Shown here one piece after another: positions 50,458 through 58,118 of a stretch of 64,000 bases of DNA. A model generated the notes under the pieces. The model saw nothing but the letters and a program-made list of their open reading frames with translations. It searched no databases and was not told the DNA's origin. A program made the position numbers and the translations under genes. Origin of the DNA: Sabulitectum sp964386635 (GTDB lineage Bacteria > Fermentibacterota > Fermentibacteria > Fermentibacterales > JCC-6); assembly GCA_964386635.1 (NCBI GenBank), contig CAYLRO010000009.1:1-64000 (forward strand). The letters are read 5' to 3'. The first letter of the stretch is position 1; every line of letters starts with the position of its first letter.

Positions 50458-52400
50458 TACCTCTCCCTTCGTTCAGGCAACGCAGGCCTGGTACAGGCAA
50501 TTGTAAGGTCGCTCAGTGCCTGTTCAACAGACAGAGTTCCCATATCACCTTCACCGTGTCTGCGAACAGCCACGCTGTCAGACTCCATTTCACGCTGACC
50601 GACAACGAACATAAAGGGAACCTTGCCTGTCTCCGCTTCACGAATCCTGTAGCCTATAGTCTCGCTGCGCTGATCCAGCCTGCATCTTATGCCTGCTGAA
50701 AGAGCTTTTTCATAAACTTTCTCCGCAAAGTCACTCTGAGCGGAGGTAATCGGTAAGATAACAAGCTGCACCGGGGACAGCCAACCCGGGAAATTACCGG
50801 CAAAATGCTCGATGAGATTCCCGATAAATCTTTCAACAGACCCGAACAGAGCACGGTGAACCATGTAAACCCGATGTTCCTCACCGTCAGATCCGATGTA
50901 ATTCAGGTCGAAACGATCTGGAATATTGAAGTCAAACTGGACAGTTGGGCCCTGCCAGTATCGTCCCAGAGCATCTCTGAGTTTGATATCCACCTTGGGG
51001 CCATAGAAAGCGGCTTCACCTGTTACTGTTGTGTATTCCTCGCCCATGTCGTCCAGCGCTTTGGCAAGCGCAGGCTCTACTTCAGCCCAGGCAGCAGGAT
51101 CACCTGCATACTTCTCAGTGTTGTCAGGATCCATCAGAGAAAGCTCGATCTTGTATCCAAATCCGAATATTCTGAGGAAGTAAAGAGCGAATCTGACCAC
51201 ATCCTGAATTTCCGAGACGATCTGGTCTGGAGAACAGAATATATGACCGTCATCAACAGTAAATCCCCGAACTCTCATCAATCCGTGAAGAGCTCCGCTT
51301 CTCTCATACCTGTATACGGTTCCCAGCTCTGCAATTCTCAGGGGAAGCTCTCTGTATGAGCGTTTGGAATTCTTGTAGATGATTATGTGGCCTGGACAAT
51401 TCATGGGTTTCAGGGCGTATTCACCATTCTCAACTTCAGTGAAATACATGTTATCACGGTAATAGTCATAGTGACCGGAGGTCTTCCAGAGTTCAACCGG
51501 GGCAATGTGCGGAGTGCTGACAAGCTGGTAACCTGCAGCTCTGTGGGCGTCCTTCCAGAGGTTCTCAAGGTTTTCCTTGATTATTGTGCCCCTTGGAAGC
51601 CAGTAGACAAATCCCGGACCGCCCATTCCGCTGGAATTGAAAAGCTCCAGCTCTCTTCCCAGTTTACGGTGATCTCTTTTTCTGGCTTCTTCAAGCAGGT
51701 TTATGTAATCTGCAACTGCCTGCTTGTCTCCGAAGGCAGTACCGTAAATTCTTGTCAGCATCTGATTCTTTTCGTCACCGCGCCAGTAAGCACCGGCAAC
51801 GCTGAGAAGCTCAAAAGCAGCCAGGAATTTTGTTGAGGGGACATGAGGTCCTCTGCAAAGGTCTGTGAAATTGCCCAGAGAGTAGAGAGAGATAGACTCT
51901 CCCCGATCTTCAATATCCCTGATAAGTTCCTGTTTGAATATCTCTCCTCTGGAAGAGAACAGTTCTTCTGCCTCCTGAAGCGAAACTTCCTCCCTCTTGA
52001 AAGGGATGTTCTGCTTCACAAGTTTCTTCATCCTGTTCCGGATCTTCTCCAGGTCCTTTTCGCCGTTGAATTCAGGGATCAGCATGTCATAGTAGAAACC
52101 ATCTTCAATTGACGGACCGATCCCGAAAACAGTTCCCGGGTAAAGGTCAAGAACTGCTGCCGCCAGCAGATGAGCAGCGCTGTGACGAAGAATATTCAAA
52201 GCTTCCGGATCGGAAACAGTTATTATCCTTATGGCGCCGCCTGACTGAACAGGAGCGGACATATCAAACAGTTCGCCGTCAAGCTGAAATGCAATAGCCT
52301 TTTTAGCAAGTCCTCCGGAAATCGATCTGGCGATTTCAAGGCCTGTAGTGCCCGGAGAAATTTCTGTTGAACTGTTGTCTGGAAAGAATATGCGAATCAT
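50457..52400 (-). CDS. thrS: Threonine--tRNA ligase
   Basis: 647 residues, class II synthetase with TGS domain (residues 1-60), editing domain (HSAAHLLAAAVLDLYPG) and catalytic part with MNCPGHIIIYKN, RYERSGALHGLMRVRGFT (motif 2) and the motif 3 region with GSVERFIG. GGGAGGAGG precedes the ATG. It follows tRNA-Val by 45 bases and leads into infC-rpmI-rplT, a usual operon order in many bacteria. Confidence 0.96.
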   Translation of the reverse strand: MIRIFFPDNSSTEISPGTTGLEIARSISGGLAKKAIAFQLDGELFDMSAPVQSGGAIRIITVSDPEALNILRHSAAHLLAAAVLDLYPGTVFGIGPSIEDGFYYDMLIPEFNGEKDLEKIRNRMKKLVKQNIPFKREEVSLQEAEELFSSRGEIFKQELIRDIEDRGESISLYSLGNFTDLCRGPHVPSTKFLAAFELLSVAGAYWRGDEKNQMLTRIYGTAFGDKQAVADYINLLEEARKRDHRKLGRELELFNSSGMGGPGFVYWLPRGTIIKENLENLWKDAHRAAGYQLVSTPHIAPVELWKTSGHYDYYRDNMYFTEVENGEYALKPMNCPGHIIIYKNSKRSYRELPLRIAELGTVYRYERSGALHGLMRVRGFTVDDGHIFCSPDQIVSEIQDVVRFALYFLRIFGFGYKIELSLMDPDNTEKYAGDPAAWAEVEPALAKALDDMGEEYTTVTGEAAFYGPKVDIKLRDALGRYWQGPTVQFDFNIPDRFDLNYIGSDGEEHRVYMVHRALFGSVERFIGNLIEHFAGNFPGWLSPVQLVILPITSAQSDFAEKVYEKALSAGIRCRLDQRSETIGYRIREAETGKVPFMFVVGQREMESDSVAVRRHGEGDMGTLSVEQALSDLTIACTRPALPERRER

Positions 52401-52445
52401 GTGCCCAACCTCCTCCCGGGTAGTTGTATTTATTTATAACAAATG

Positions 52446-52522
52446 TGGTGGGCGATACTGGAATCGAACCAGTGACCTCTTGCATGTCAAGCAAGCACTC
52501 TAACCAACTGAGCTAATCGCCC
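52446..52522 (-). tRNA. tRNA-Val (anticodon GAC)
   Basis: A complete cloverleaf of 77 bases. Acceptor GGGCGAT pairs with ATCGCCC, the D-arm is GCTCAGTTGGTTAGAGT, the anticodon stem CTTGC/GCAAG encloses TTGACAT (anticodon GAC, read as Val), variable AGGTC, and T-arm ACTGGTTCGATTCCAGT. The 3' A plus CCA is encoded (ACCA). A sigma-70-like promoter lies just upstream. Confidence 0.97.
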
Positions 52523-52558
52523 ACCGAAACTGAACTGTGATATCAGCACTGCCGGCGA

Positions 52559-52588
52559 ACAATAACCAGAAATACCTCTGTCAGTCAA
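52559..52588 (-). promoter_or_regulatory. Probable promoter of tRNA-Val and the thrS-infC run
   Basis: On the minus strand TTGACT at 52588-52583 and TATTGT at 52564-52559 are 18 bases apart, about 37 bases upstream of the tRNA first base. The -10 matches TATAAT at four positions. Confidence 0.6.
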
Positions 52589-52602
52589 GTCTGATCAGGG
52601 CA

Positions 52603-52631
52603 TTGACTGTTGTATTCCACTGTGTTACACT
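52603..52631 (+). promoter_or_regulatory. Probable sigma-70-type promoter of the secreted protein gene
   Basis: TTGACT (52603-52608) and TACACT (52626-52631) have an ideal 17-base spacer. The ATG lies about 70 bases further. The -35 of the opposite tRNA promoter is 14 bases away, so this is a compact divergent promoter region. Confidence 0.75.
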
Positions 52632-52699
52632 TGAATTAAGTGGATATCTGTGAAAGTCATGTTCACAGTACAGAGGTGCATGAACACGAAAGGAGATGT

Positions 52700-53365
52700 A
52701 TGAAAAGATTGTTTGTTGTTTTATTTGTCTTCTGTGGACTGTCATCAGCCTCTGACGTATTCGATACGAACAGGCTTCAGGCAAACGGACCAGTGCCTGA
52801 TCTCCCGGTTATTGATGACATGCTTGACAGCTATGTATTCAACGCGAATGAAGTTCTGAGTTCTGCAGGAGGATCATACGGAGACCTGATAACAATTGAT
52901 GATTTCACCTGTGCAGGCAACGGCAGTGTGATATTGAACTCCTATACCTGCTGGGGAGTCACAACCGGCGCTGTTCCCACTACTCTGGAACTCTTCTATG
53001 TGGAAGACAGCGGAGGCTCTCCCACTGGTGCTCCTGTCTCACAGGAAACCTACAATGTTACATGCACCAACAGCGGTTACACATCTTCCGGATATATAGT
53101 CTGGATGGCGGAACTCGATCTTTCATCAAACCCTGTGGTCTCAACTCCATGCTGGCTTGGTACACACAGGTCAGGAGGTACAGACTGGTTCCCCATGGCA
53201 GGATCATCCGTAAGCGGATCAGAGGCGCACTTGCGAGCTGAAGGAAGCGGCTGGAACTGGCAACCGTTCAGCGGTTCACTTGAAACAGGGGATCTTTTCA
53301 AGATTGTTGGAGGCACTGTAGCACTCAGGAGAAACACCTGGGCCGGTATAAAGAACATGTTCTGA
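52700..53365 (+). CDS. Secreted protein of unknown function
   Basis: 221 residues. The signal peptide (about residues 1-18, KRLFVVLFVFCGLSSAS) is followed by a beta-rich domain: DDFTCAGNGSVILNSY, TTLELFYVEDSGGSPTGAPV, WMAELDLSSNPV and WLGTHRSGGTDWF. Such modules recur in secreted proteins of uncultured FCB-type genomes, but I cannot name a family. There is no C-terminal sorting domain. The ATG at 52700 has AAAGGAGAT; an in-frame ATG at 52640 lacks a ribosome site. It has its own promoter. Confidence 0.8.
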   Translation: MKRLFVVLFVFCGLSSASDVFDTNRLQANGPVPDLPVIDDMLDSYVFNANEVLSSAGGSYGDLITIDDFTCAGNGSVILNSYTCWGVTTGAVPTTLELFYVEDSGGSPTGAPVSQETYNVTCTNSGYTSSGYIVWMAELDLSSNPVVSTPCWLGTHRSGGTDWFPMAGSSVSGSEAHLRAEGSGWNWQPFSGSLETGDLFKIVGGTVALRRNTWAGIKNMF

Positions 53366-53373
53366 TAAAATAC

Positions 53374-53405
53374 CGGCTGAACACAACAGGTGTTATATCC
53401 AGCCG
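53374..53405. terminator. Hairpin between convergent genes
   Basis: CGGCTG (53374-53379) and CAGCCG (53400-53405) form a 6-bp stem around an inner AACAC/GTGTT stem. It lies between the stops of the secreted protein and arcC. No T run follows on either strand, so termination is uncertain. Confidence 0.4.
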
Positions 53406-53410
53406 ATAAC

Positions 53411-54355
53411 CTAAGCGAGAATTGTTGTTCCTGCTTCACCCTTGAGAGCTGAAACAAGGTTCCCCGGGGAAGAGATAACAACTCTTGTACCCCCATGCTC
53501 CAGGAATCCCAGAGCAGCTCTGATCTTGGGCTTCATGGATCCGGATGCAAAGTGCCCCTGATCCATGTACTTTCGGGCTTCCTCTGCAGTAATGTTTCGA
53601 AGAGCTTCCTGATCCGGTTTCCCGAAATTGATGTAAGCTTCAGGGACTCCTGTTGAAATCACAAATGTTGGCGCGTTCAGTTTGGTTGCCAGAAGCGCAG
53701 TGGCATGATCTTTGTCAATAACTGCAGCAACACCGCGAATCTTTTTACCGTCTCTAACAACAGGGACTCCCCCGCCGCCTGACGCAATAACTATCTGTCC
53801 AGCCTCCACAAGAGCGTTTATACACTCAAGTTCCACTATTTTTTTCGGGATCGGTGAAGGAACCACTCTGCGCCAGCCCCTGCCTGCATCCTCCTTCATT
53901 ATCCAGTTCTTCTTCTCCATCCGGATCCTGGCCTCTTCCTTAGTGTAGAAGGGACCCACCGGCTTTGTGGGATTCTGAAACCCGGGATCATCCGGTTTTA
54001 CCTGAACCTGTGTGATAATGCTTGAGACAGGAATATCCCTGCCCCTTTCCTCCAGTACATCACCAAGAACCTGCTGAAGCAGATAACCGATGATTCCCTG
54101 AGTGGCCGCTACATTCACATCCATCCCGTCAGGAGGAATGATATCTGAAGCCTGAGCGTTTCTTATGAGTTCATAGCCTACCTGAGGACCGTTTCCATGT
54201 GTAACAACAAGACTGCCGAACATCTCGGCAATTTCCGCAAGCTCTTCGCAGACCATTCTGGCCACAGCATGCGTATCTTTGTTACCTCTGCGGGATCCTG
54301 GGTTTATCAGCGAATTACCGCCGATTGCGACCACTATCCTGCCCTTATTCCTCAT
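53411..54355 (-). CDS. arcC: Carbamate kinase
   Basis: 314 residues. It transfers phosphate between carbamoyl phosphate and ADP, making ATP from arginine or other carbamoyl donors, or the reverse. Motifs: VVAIGGNSLINPGS, LVVTHGNGPQVGYEL, VIASGGGGVPVV, VIDKDHATALLA and HFASGSMKPKI. No arginine deiminase or ornithine carbamoyltransferase is nearby. Its ATG overlaps the lspA stop by four bases. Confidence 0.95.
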   Translation of the reverse strand: MRNKGRIVVAIGGNSLINPGSRRGNKDTHAVARMVCEELAEIAEMFGSLVVTHGNGPQVGYELIRNAQASDIIPPDGMDVNVAATQGIIGYLLQQVLGDVLEERGRDIPVSSIITQVQVKPDDPGFQNPTKPVGPFYTKEEARIRMEKKNWIMKEDAGRGWRRVVPSPIPKKIVELECINALVEAGQIVIASGGGGVPVVRDGKKIRGVAAVIDKDHATALLATKLNAPTFVISTGVPEAYINFGKPDQEALRNITAEEARKYMDQGHFASGSMKPKIRAALGFLEHGGTRVVISSPGNLVSALKGEAGTTILA

Positions 54356-54837
54356 TCATCATCCTCCGCTGAGACCTCCAGCCGCTTCGGCTTCCTGAAC
54401 AGGAAGAAAACAGCGATGCCCCCGATACAAATGGCAATATCCGCCACATTGAAGGTTGGCCATCTCCACCCGGAAAGACCAATGTCTATGAAATCGGTAA
54501 CTTTGCCCATAAATATCCGGTCAATGAGATTTCCCAGCGCTCCACCGAGGATTACCCCAAGCCAGACAGTATGTCTGCCGGATTCAACTTTGAGCATGTA
54601 TCTTATGAGAAATGCGCATGCCAGTGAGGTAAACACCGTAAGGACAACAGGGCCTCCCCACCCGAAGCTGAATGCAGCGCCGAAATTGTACCTCAGGGTA
54701 AATCGCACCGTTTCACCGAGAAACTCTCTCGAGATCCCGTTCATCAGAGCACCTCTGGCCACAAACTTCGAGAGCTGATCTGCGAGAATGACCAGCGCCG
54801 CCCAGACGAACCCTGTAAAATGCTGTCTAGTCTTCAA
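54352..54837 (-). CDS. lspA: Lipoprotein signal peptidase
   Basis: 161 residues. Four membrane segments and the two catalytic Asp: GNLIDRIFMG and FNVADIAIC. It cleaves the signal peptide of prolipoproteins at the inner membrane. I choose a TTG at 54837 (FTGFVWAALVILADQLSKF follows it), overlapping the ileS stop; the longer ORF from 54936 overlaps ileS and includes an unconserved 33-residue leader. Confidence 0.92.
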   Translation of the reverse strand: MKTRQHFTGFVWAALVILADQLSKFVARGALMNGISREFLGETVRFTLRYNFGAAFSFGWGGPVVLTVFTSLACAFLIRYMLKVESGRHTVWLGVILGGALGNLIDRIFMGKVTDFIDIGLSGWRWPTFNVADIAICIGGIAVFFLFRKPKRLEVSAEDDE

Positions 54838-57592
54838 AGGACGACAACACCTTTCCACACCTGGGACAGACGTCAGCTGCGAATGGATGCGAGCCCACCT
54901 CCGGAGTAATCTTCCAGCATCTCTGGCATTTTTCACCCTGAGCAGGTTCAGTTCGTATTTCCTCTTCGTCTCCCTGGCTTACCAGAGCTCTTGATACGAT
55001 AAGGAAGTCTGCCCAGTCTTCACCATGGGCACTCTCCACCATTTTTTCAGGTACACTGAGGTAAGCATGTGCATCAAGCCCTCCGCCAATGGCTCCCTGA
55101 GCTCTCTGCTCTTCAAGCTGCTTCAGAACCGTTTTCCTTATGGCGAGATAAGGCTCCCATTCTTCAAGCTCTTCCTCCTCCTGAGGAGAAAGCCCGGTAT
55201 TCATCTGAAAAAGCTCCAGGTGAATACTGCCGGAAGACCTGAGAGCCTCAGGGACATGATCCCATATATCCTCGGCAGTGAACGGAATAATCGGAGCGAG
55301 CAGTCTGGTCAGGTTCACTGTGAGCCATCCCAGAATCTCAACTGTAGCCATTCTCTCACTGCCGGAGGGATCGTCACAGTACAGACGGTCTTTTCTCACA
55401 TCAAGATAGAGGCCGGAAAGTTCAATGACAAAGAAGTTGCGCAGTTCTCTGTATACCCTGTGGAACTGAAATTTCCTGTATTCTTCAATACAGAATGACA
55501 TAAGCTGTCTGAACCTGAGCCACATGTAACGGTCAAGTCCTTCAAGGCTGCCGGGATCCGGCATCTCACCGGTACAATCAGAAAGATTGCCCAGCATGAA
55601 CCGCATTGTGTTTCGTATCTTCCTGTATGCCTCTCTGCAGTCAGCAAGCTGACCCAGATCAGCACGAAAATCAGCGGTGTAGTCAATTCCAGCAAACCAG
55701 AGTCTCAGAATATCTGCTCCATTGCTCTGTATAACCTTCAGAGGAGAAATTACATTTCCCAGAGACTTGGACATTTTCTTGCCCTTTTTATCCTGAATAA
55801 GACCGTGAGTGATTATGTTGTCTGCAGGTCGGCTCATATCAAGAGCAGTTGAGGTAATCAGACTTACACCGAACCATCCTCTATGCTGATCCGTGGCTTC
55901 AAGATATACTGCAGCCGGCCGCTGGAGACCGTATTCTTCTGTGAGAACATTGCAGTGACTCAGGGAACTGTCGAACCAGACATCCAGAATGTCATCAACC
56001 CTCTTAAGCGAATTTCCGCCGCAGGAGGGACAGACAGCTTTTCTGCCCACAAGAGCAAAAAGCTCATCCGGAGTCATCTCGAACCAGAGATCAGCACCTT
56101 TCTCAAGAACAAGCTCAGCAAAACTGTCAATAAGCTCATGATCAAGAACGGCTTCTCCACAGTCCGGACAGGTGAAAACAGGAAGGGCAACTCCCCATGA
56201 GCGCTGTCTTGAAAGACACCAGTCAGGTCTCACAGACATCATGTTCTTCATTCTCTCGTAGCCCCATCCGGGATGCCACTTCACACCGTCTACCATTTCA
56301 AGCACCCTCTGCTTGAGATCCCGGTGACTGAGACTTAGGAAGAACTGTTCAGTTGCTCTGAAGATCAGTGGAGATTTGCACCTCCAGCAGTGGGGATAGC
56401 TGTGCCTGATCTTTTTCATAGCCAGGAGTCTTCCGGAAGCTTCAAGGTCTTCAACAATTACCGGATTTGCTTTGAATACATGCATTCCAGCATATCTGCC
56501 GCCCTCTTCAGTGAATTTTCCTTCAGGACCCACAGGACAAAACACCTCTATCCCATAGGCACTTCCAACCATGAAGTCCTCTGAGCCGTGGCCTGGTGCG
56601 GTGTGTACACATCCGGTTCCATCTTCCATGGTAACATGATCTGCAAGGATCACCTGTGAAGTCCGGGCTGGATCAAGGGGATGCTCAAGGAGCAGATTTT
56701 CCAGAGCACTGCCCTTGAAGATCAAATCCGCTTCAACAGTGCCGGTTATGCCTGTTTCTGCCATGAACACATCAGCCATCCGCCTGGCAACCATGAATCT
56801 TCTCTCGCCTGTATTAACCACAGCGTATTCCTCGCCGGGGTTCAGGGCAACAGCCATGTTGGCTGGAATGGTCCATGGTGTCGTGGTCCAGATAACCACT
56901 TCCACATCCGCGGGGACTCCCGCCTTCAACCAGTCTTCACTTGATTTCTGCCTGAATGCCACATAGACTGAAGGAGAAGAGTGATCGGCATACTCCACCT
57001 CTGCATCAGCAAGAGCAGTTGTACAGGAAGTACACCAGTGAATAGGCCTGAGACCCTGGTAAATGTATCCGGATTCAACCAGTTTGCCGAATGCTTTTAC
57101 AATACCGGCCTCATAGGTCTTCTTCATTGTAAGATAAGGGTTGTTCCACCTGCCGAATACTCCCAGTCGTTTGAAATCTTCCCTCTGTATATCCACAAAA
57201 CCCGCGGCATACTCCCGGCATCTCTTCCTGATGTCCACTTTAGAGAGACTTGCCCGTTCCTCACCGGCCTCTGTCATGACTTTGTGTTCAATGGGCATTC
57301 CATGGCAGTCCCAGCCGGGCACATAGGGGGAGTAGTAGCCAAGCATAGTGTGGCTCTTCACAATGAAATCTTTCAGTATCTTGTTCAACGCTGTACCAAG
57401 ATGGACATGACCGTTGGCGTAAGGCGGGCCGTCATGCAGAATGAAAGGTTCTTTATCAGCACGGGCCTGTGAGATGAGGCCCTCAATGTCCATTTCTTCC
57501 CACCGCTTCAGAAGCTCGGGCTCCCTCTTAATCATATTCCCCTTCATGGAGAAGCTGGTTCCGGGAAGTCTTATGGTATCTTTATAATTCAC
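54827..57592 (-). CDS. ileS: Isoleucine--tRNA ligase
   Basis: 921 residues. Class I synthetase: HIGH-type motif PPYANGHVHLG, the editing domain with WTTTPWTIPAN, the KMSKS motif GKKMSKSLGNV and a C-terminal zinc finger CQRCWKITP...CPRCG. GTG start at 57592 with GAGGTGAGGAG upstream, overlapping the preceding gene's stop. It follows the phosphorylase-like gene and precedes lspA. Confidence 0.96.
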   Translation of the reverse strand: MNYKDTIRLPGTSFSMKGNMIKREPELLKRWEEMDIEGLISQARADKEPFILHDGPPYANGHVHLGTALNKILKDFIVKSHTMLGYYSPYVPGWDCHGMPIEHKVMTEAGEERASLSKVDIRKRCREYAAGFVDIQREDFKRLGVFGRWNNPYLTMKKTYEAGIVKAFGKLVESGYIYQGLRPIHWCTSCTTALADAEVEYADHSSPSVYVAFRQKSSEDWLKAGVPADVEVVIWTTTPWTIPANMAVALNPGEEYAVVNTGERRFMVARRMADVFMAETGITGTVEADLIFKGSALENLLLEHPLDPARTSQVILADHVTMEDGTGCVHTAPGHGSEDFMVGSAYGIEVFCPVGPEGKFTEEGGRYAGMHVFKANPVIVEDLEASGRLLAMKKIRHSYPHCWRCKSPLIFRATEQFFLSLSHRDLKQRVLEMVDGVKWHPGWGYERMKNMMSVRPDWCLSRQRSWGVALPVFTCPDCGEAVLDHELIDSFAELVLEKGADLWFEMTPDELFALVGRKAVCPSCGGNSLKRVDDILDVWFDSSLSHCNVLTEEYGLQRPAAVYLEATDQHRGWFGVSLITSTALDMSRPADNIITHGLIQDKKGKKMSKSLGNVISPLKVIQSNGADILRLWFAGIDYTADFRADLGQLADCREAYRKIRNTMRFMLGNLSDCTGEMPDPGSLEGLDRYMWLRFRQLMSFCIEEYRKFQFHRVYRELRNFFVIELSGLYLDVRKDRLYCDDPSGSERMATVEILGWLTVNLTRLLAPIIPFTAEDIWDHVPEALRSSGSIHLELFQMNTGLSPQEEEELEEWEPYLAIRKTVLKQLEEQRAQGAIGGGLDAHAYLSVPEKMVESAHGEDWADFLIVSRALVSQGDEEEIRTEPAQGEKCQRCWKITPEVGSHPFAADVCPRCGKVLSSFED

Positions 57593-58118
57593 TACTCCTC
57601 ACCTCCTTCGTTTCCTGAATCACCTTGTTCAGGAAAGAAAAGCTGTTATTTGATCCATCATCGAAGGTCCTGCAGTTCAACGCAAGAATGACCCTGCCTC
57701 CACCGTGTGCTGCAGAAACTGCCAGATCGAGACCGTGAGAAACAAGAGCGTCACACGGAAATCCCCGCAGCTCCGCAGCGGTGCTGAATCTGATATCAGG
57801 AACCCTTAGCACTGTAATTGCAGGAACCTCCGGTTCATTCATTTCCGGCAGAAAATACATTCCCCTGAGGTTGGGGAACCTGGGACCCAGGCTGTCATAA
57901 TTCTGTCCTGCAAGGTCACCTGTACCGAAAAGAGCCAGATGATCTTTTGCAAAACACCATCCGTTTTCCGTTCCAAGAGCATCAGCTCCAATAAGGAACA
58001 GTTTTTCTCCACGGCCAAGTGCCTTTCTGACAGCATCTTGGGAATATTCTTCAGAAACAGACACGCCGTGGCAGGGACGAACCACATCCCCCCAGCCACA
58101 GGGCAGGAACACAACCAT
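57582..58118 (-). CDS. Short purine-nucleoside-phosphorylase-like protein
   Basis: 178 residues. The part KDHLALFGTGDLAGQNYDSL then GPRFPNLRGMYF resembles the substrate loop of purine nucleoside and methylthioadenosine phosphorylases (DHINLxG...GPRFPDM), and RFSTAAELRGFPCDALVSHG resembles their GPTFETPAEI...GADxVGMS motif. Typical members are about 270 residues, and the N-terminal phosphate-binding region (GSGLG) is missing, so activity is doubtful. It shares the A of TGATG with the TPR gene stop and overlaps ileS. Confidence 0.5.
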   Translation of the reverse strand: MVVFLPCGWGDVVRPCHGVSVSEEYSQDAVRKALGRGEKLFLIGADALGTENGWCFAKDHLALFGTGDLAGQNYDSLGPRFPNLRGMYFLPEMNEPEVPAITVLRVPDIRFSTAAELRGFPCDALVSHGLDLAVSAAHGGGRVILALNCRTFDDGSNNSFSFLNKVIQETKEVRSSEL

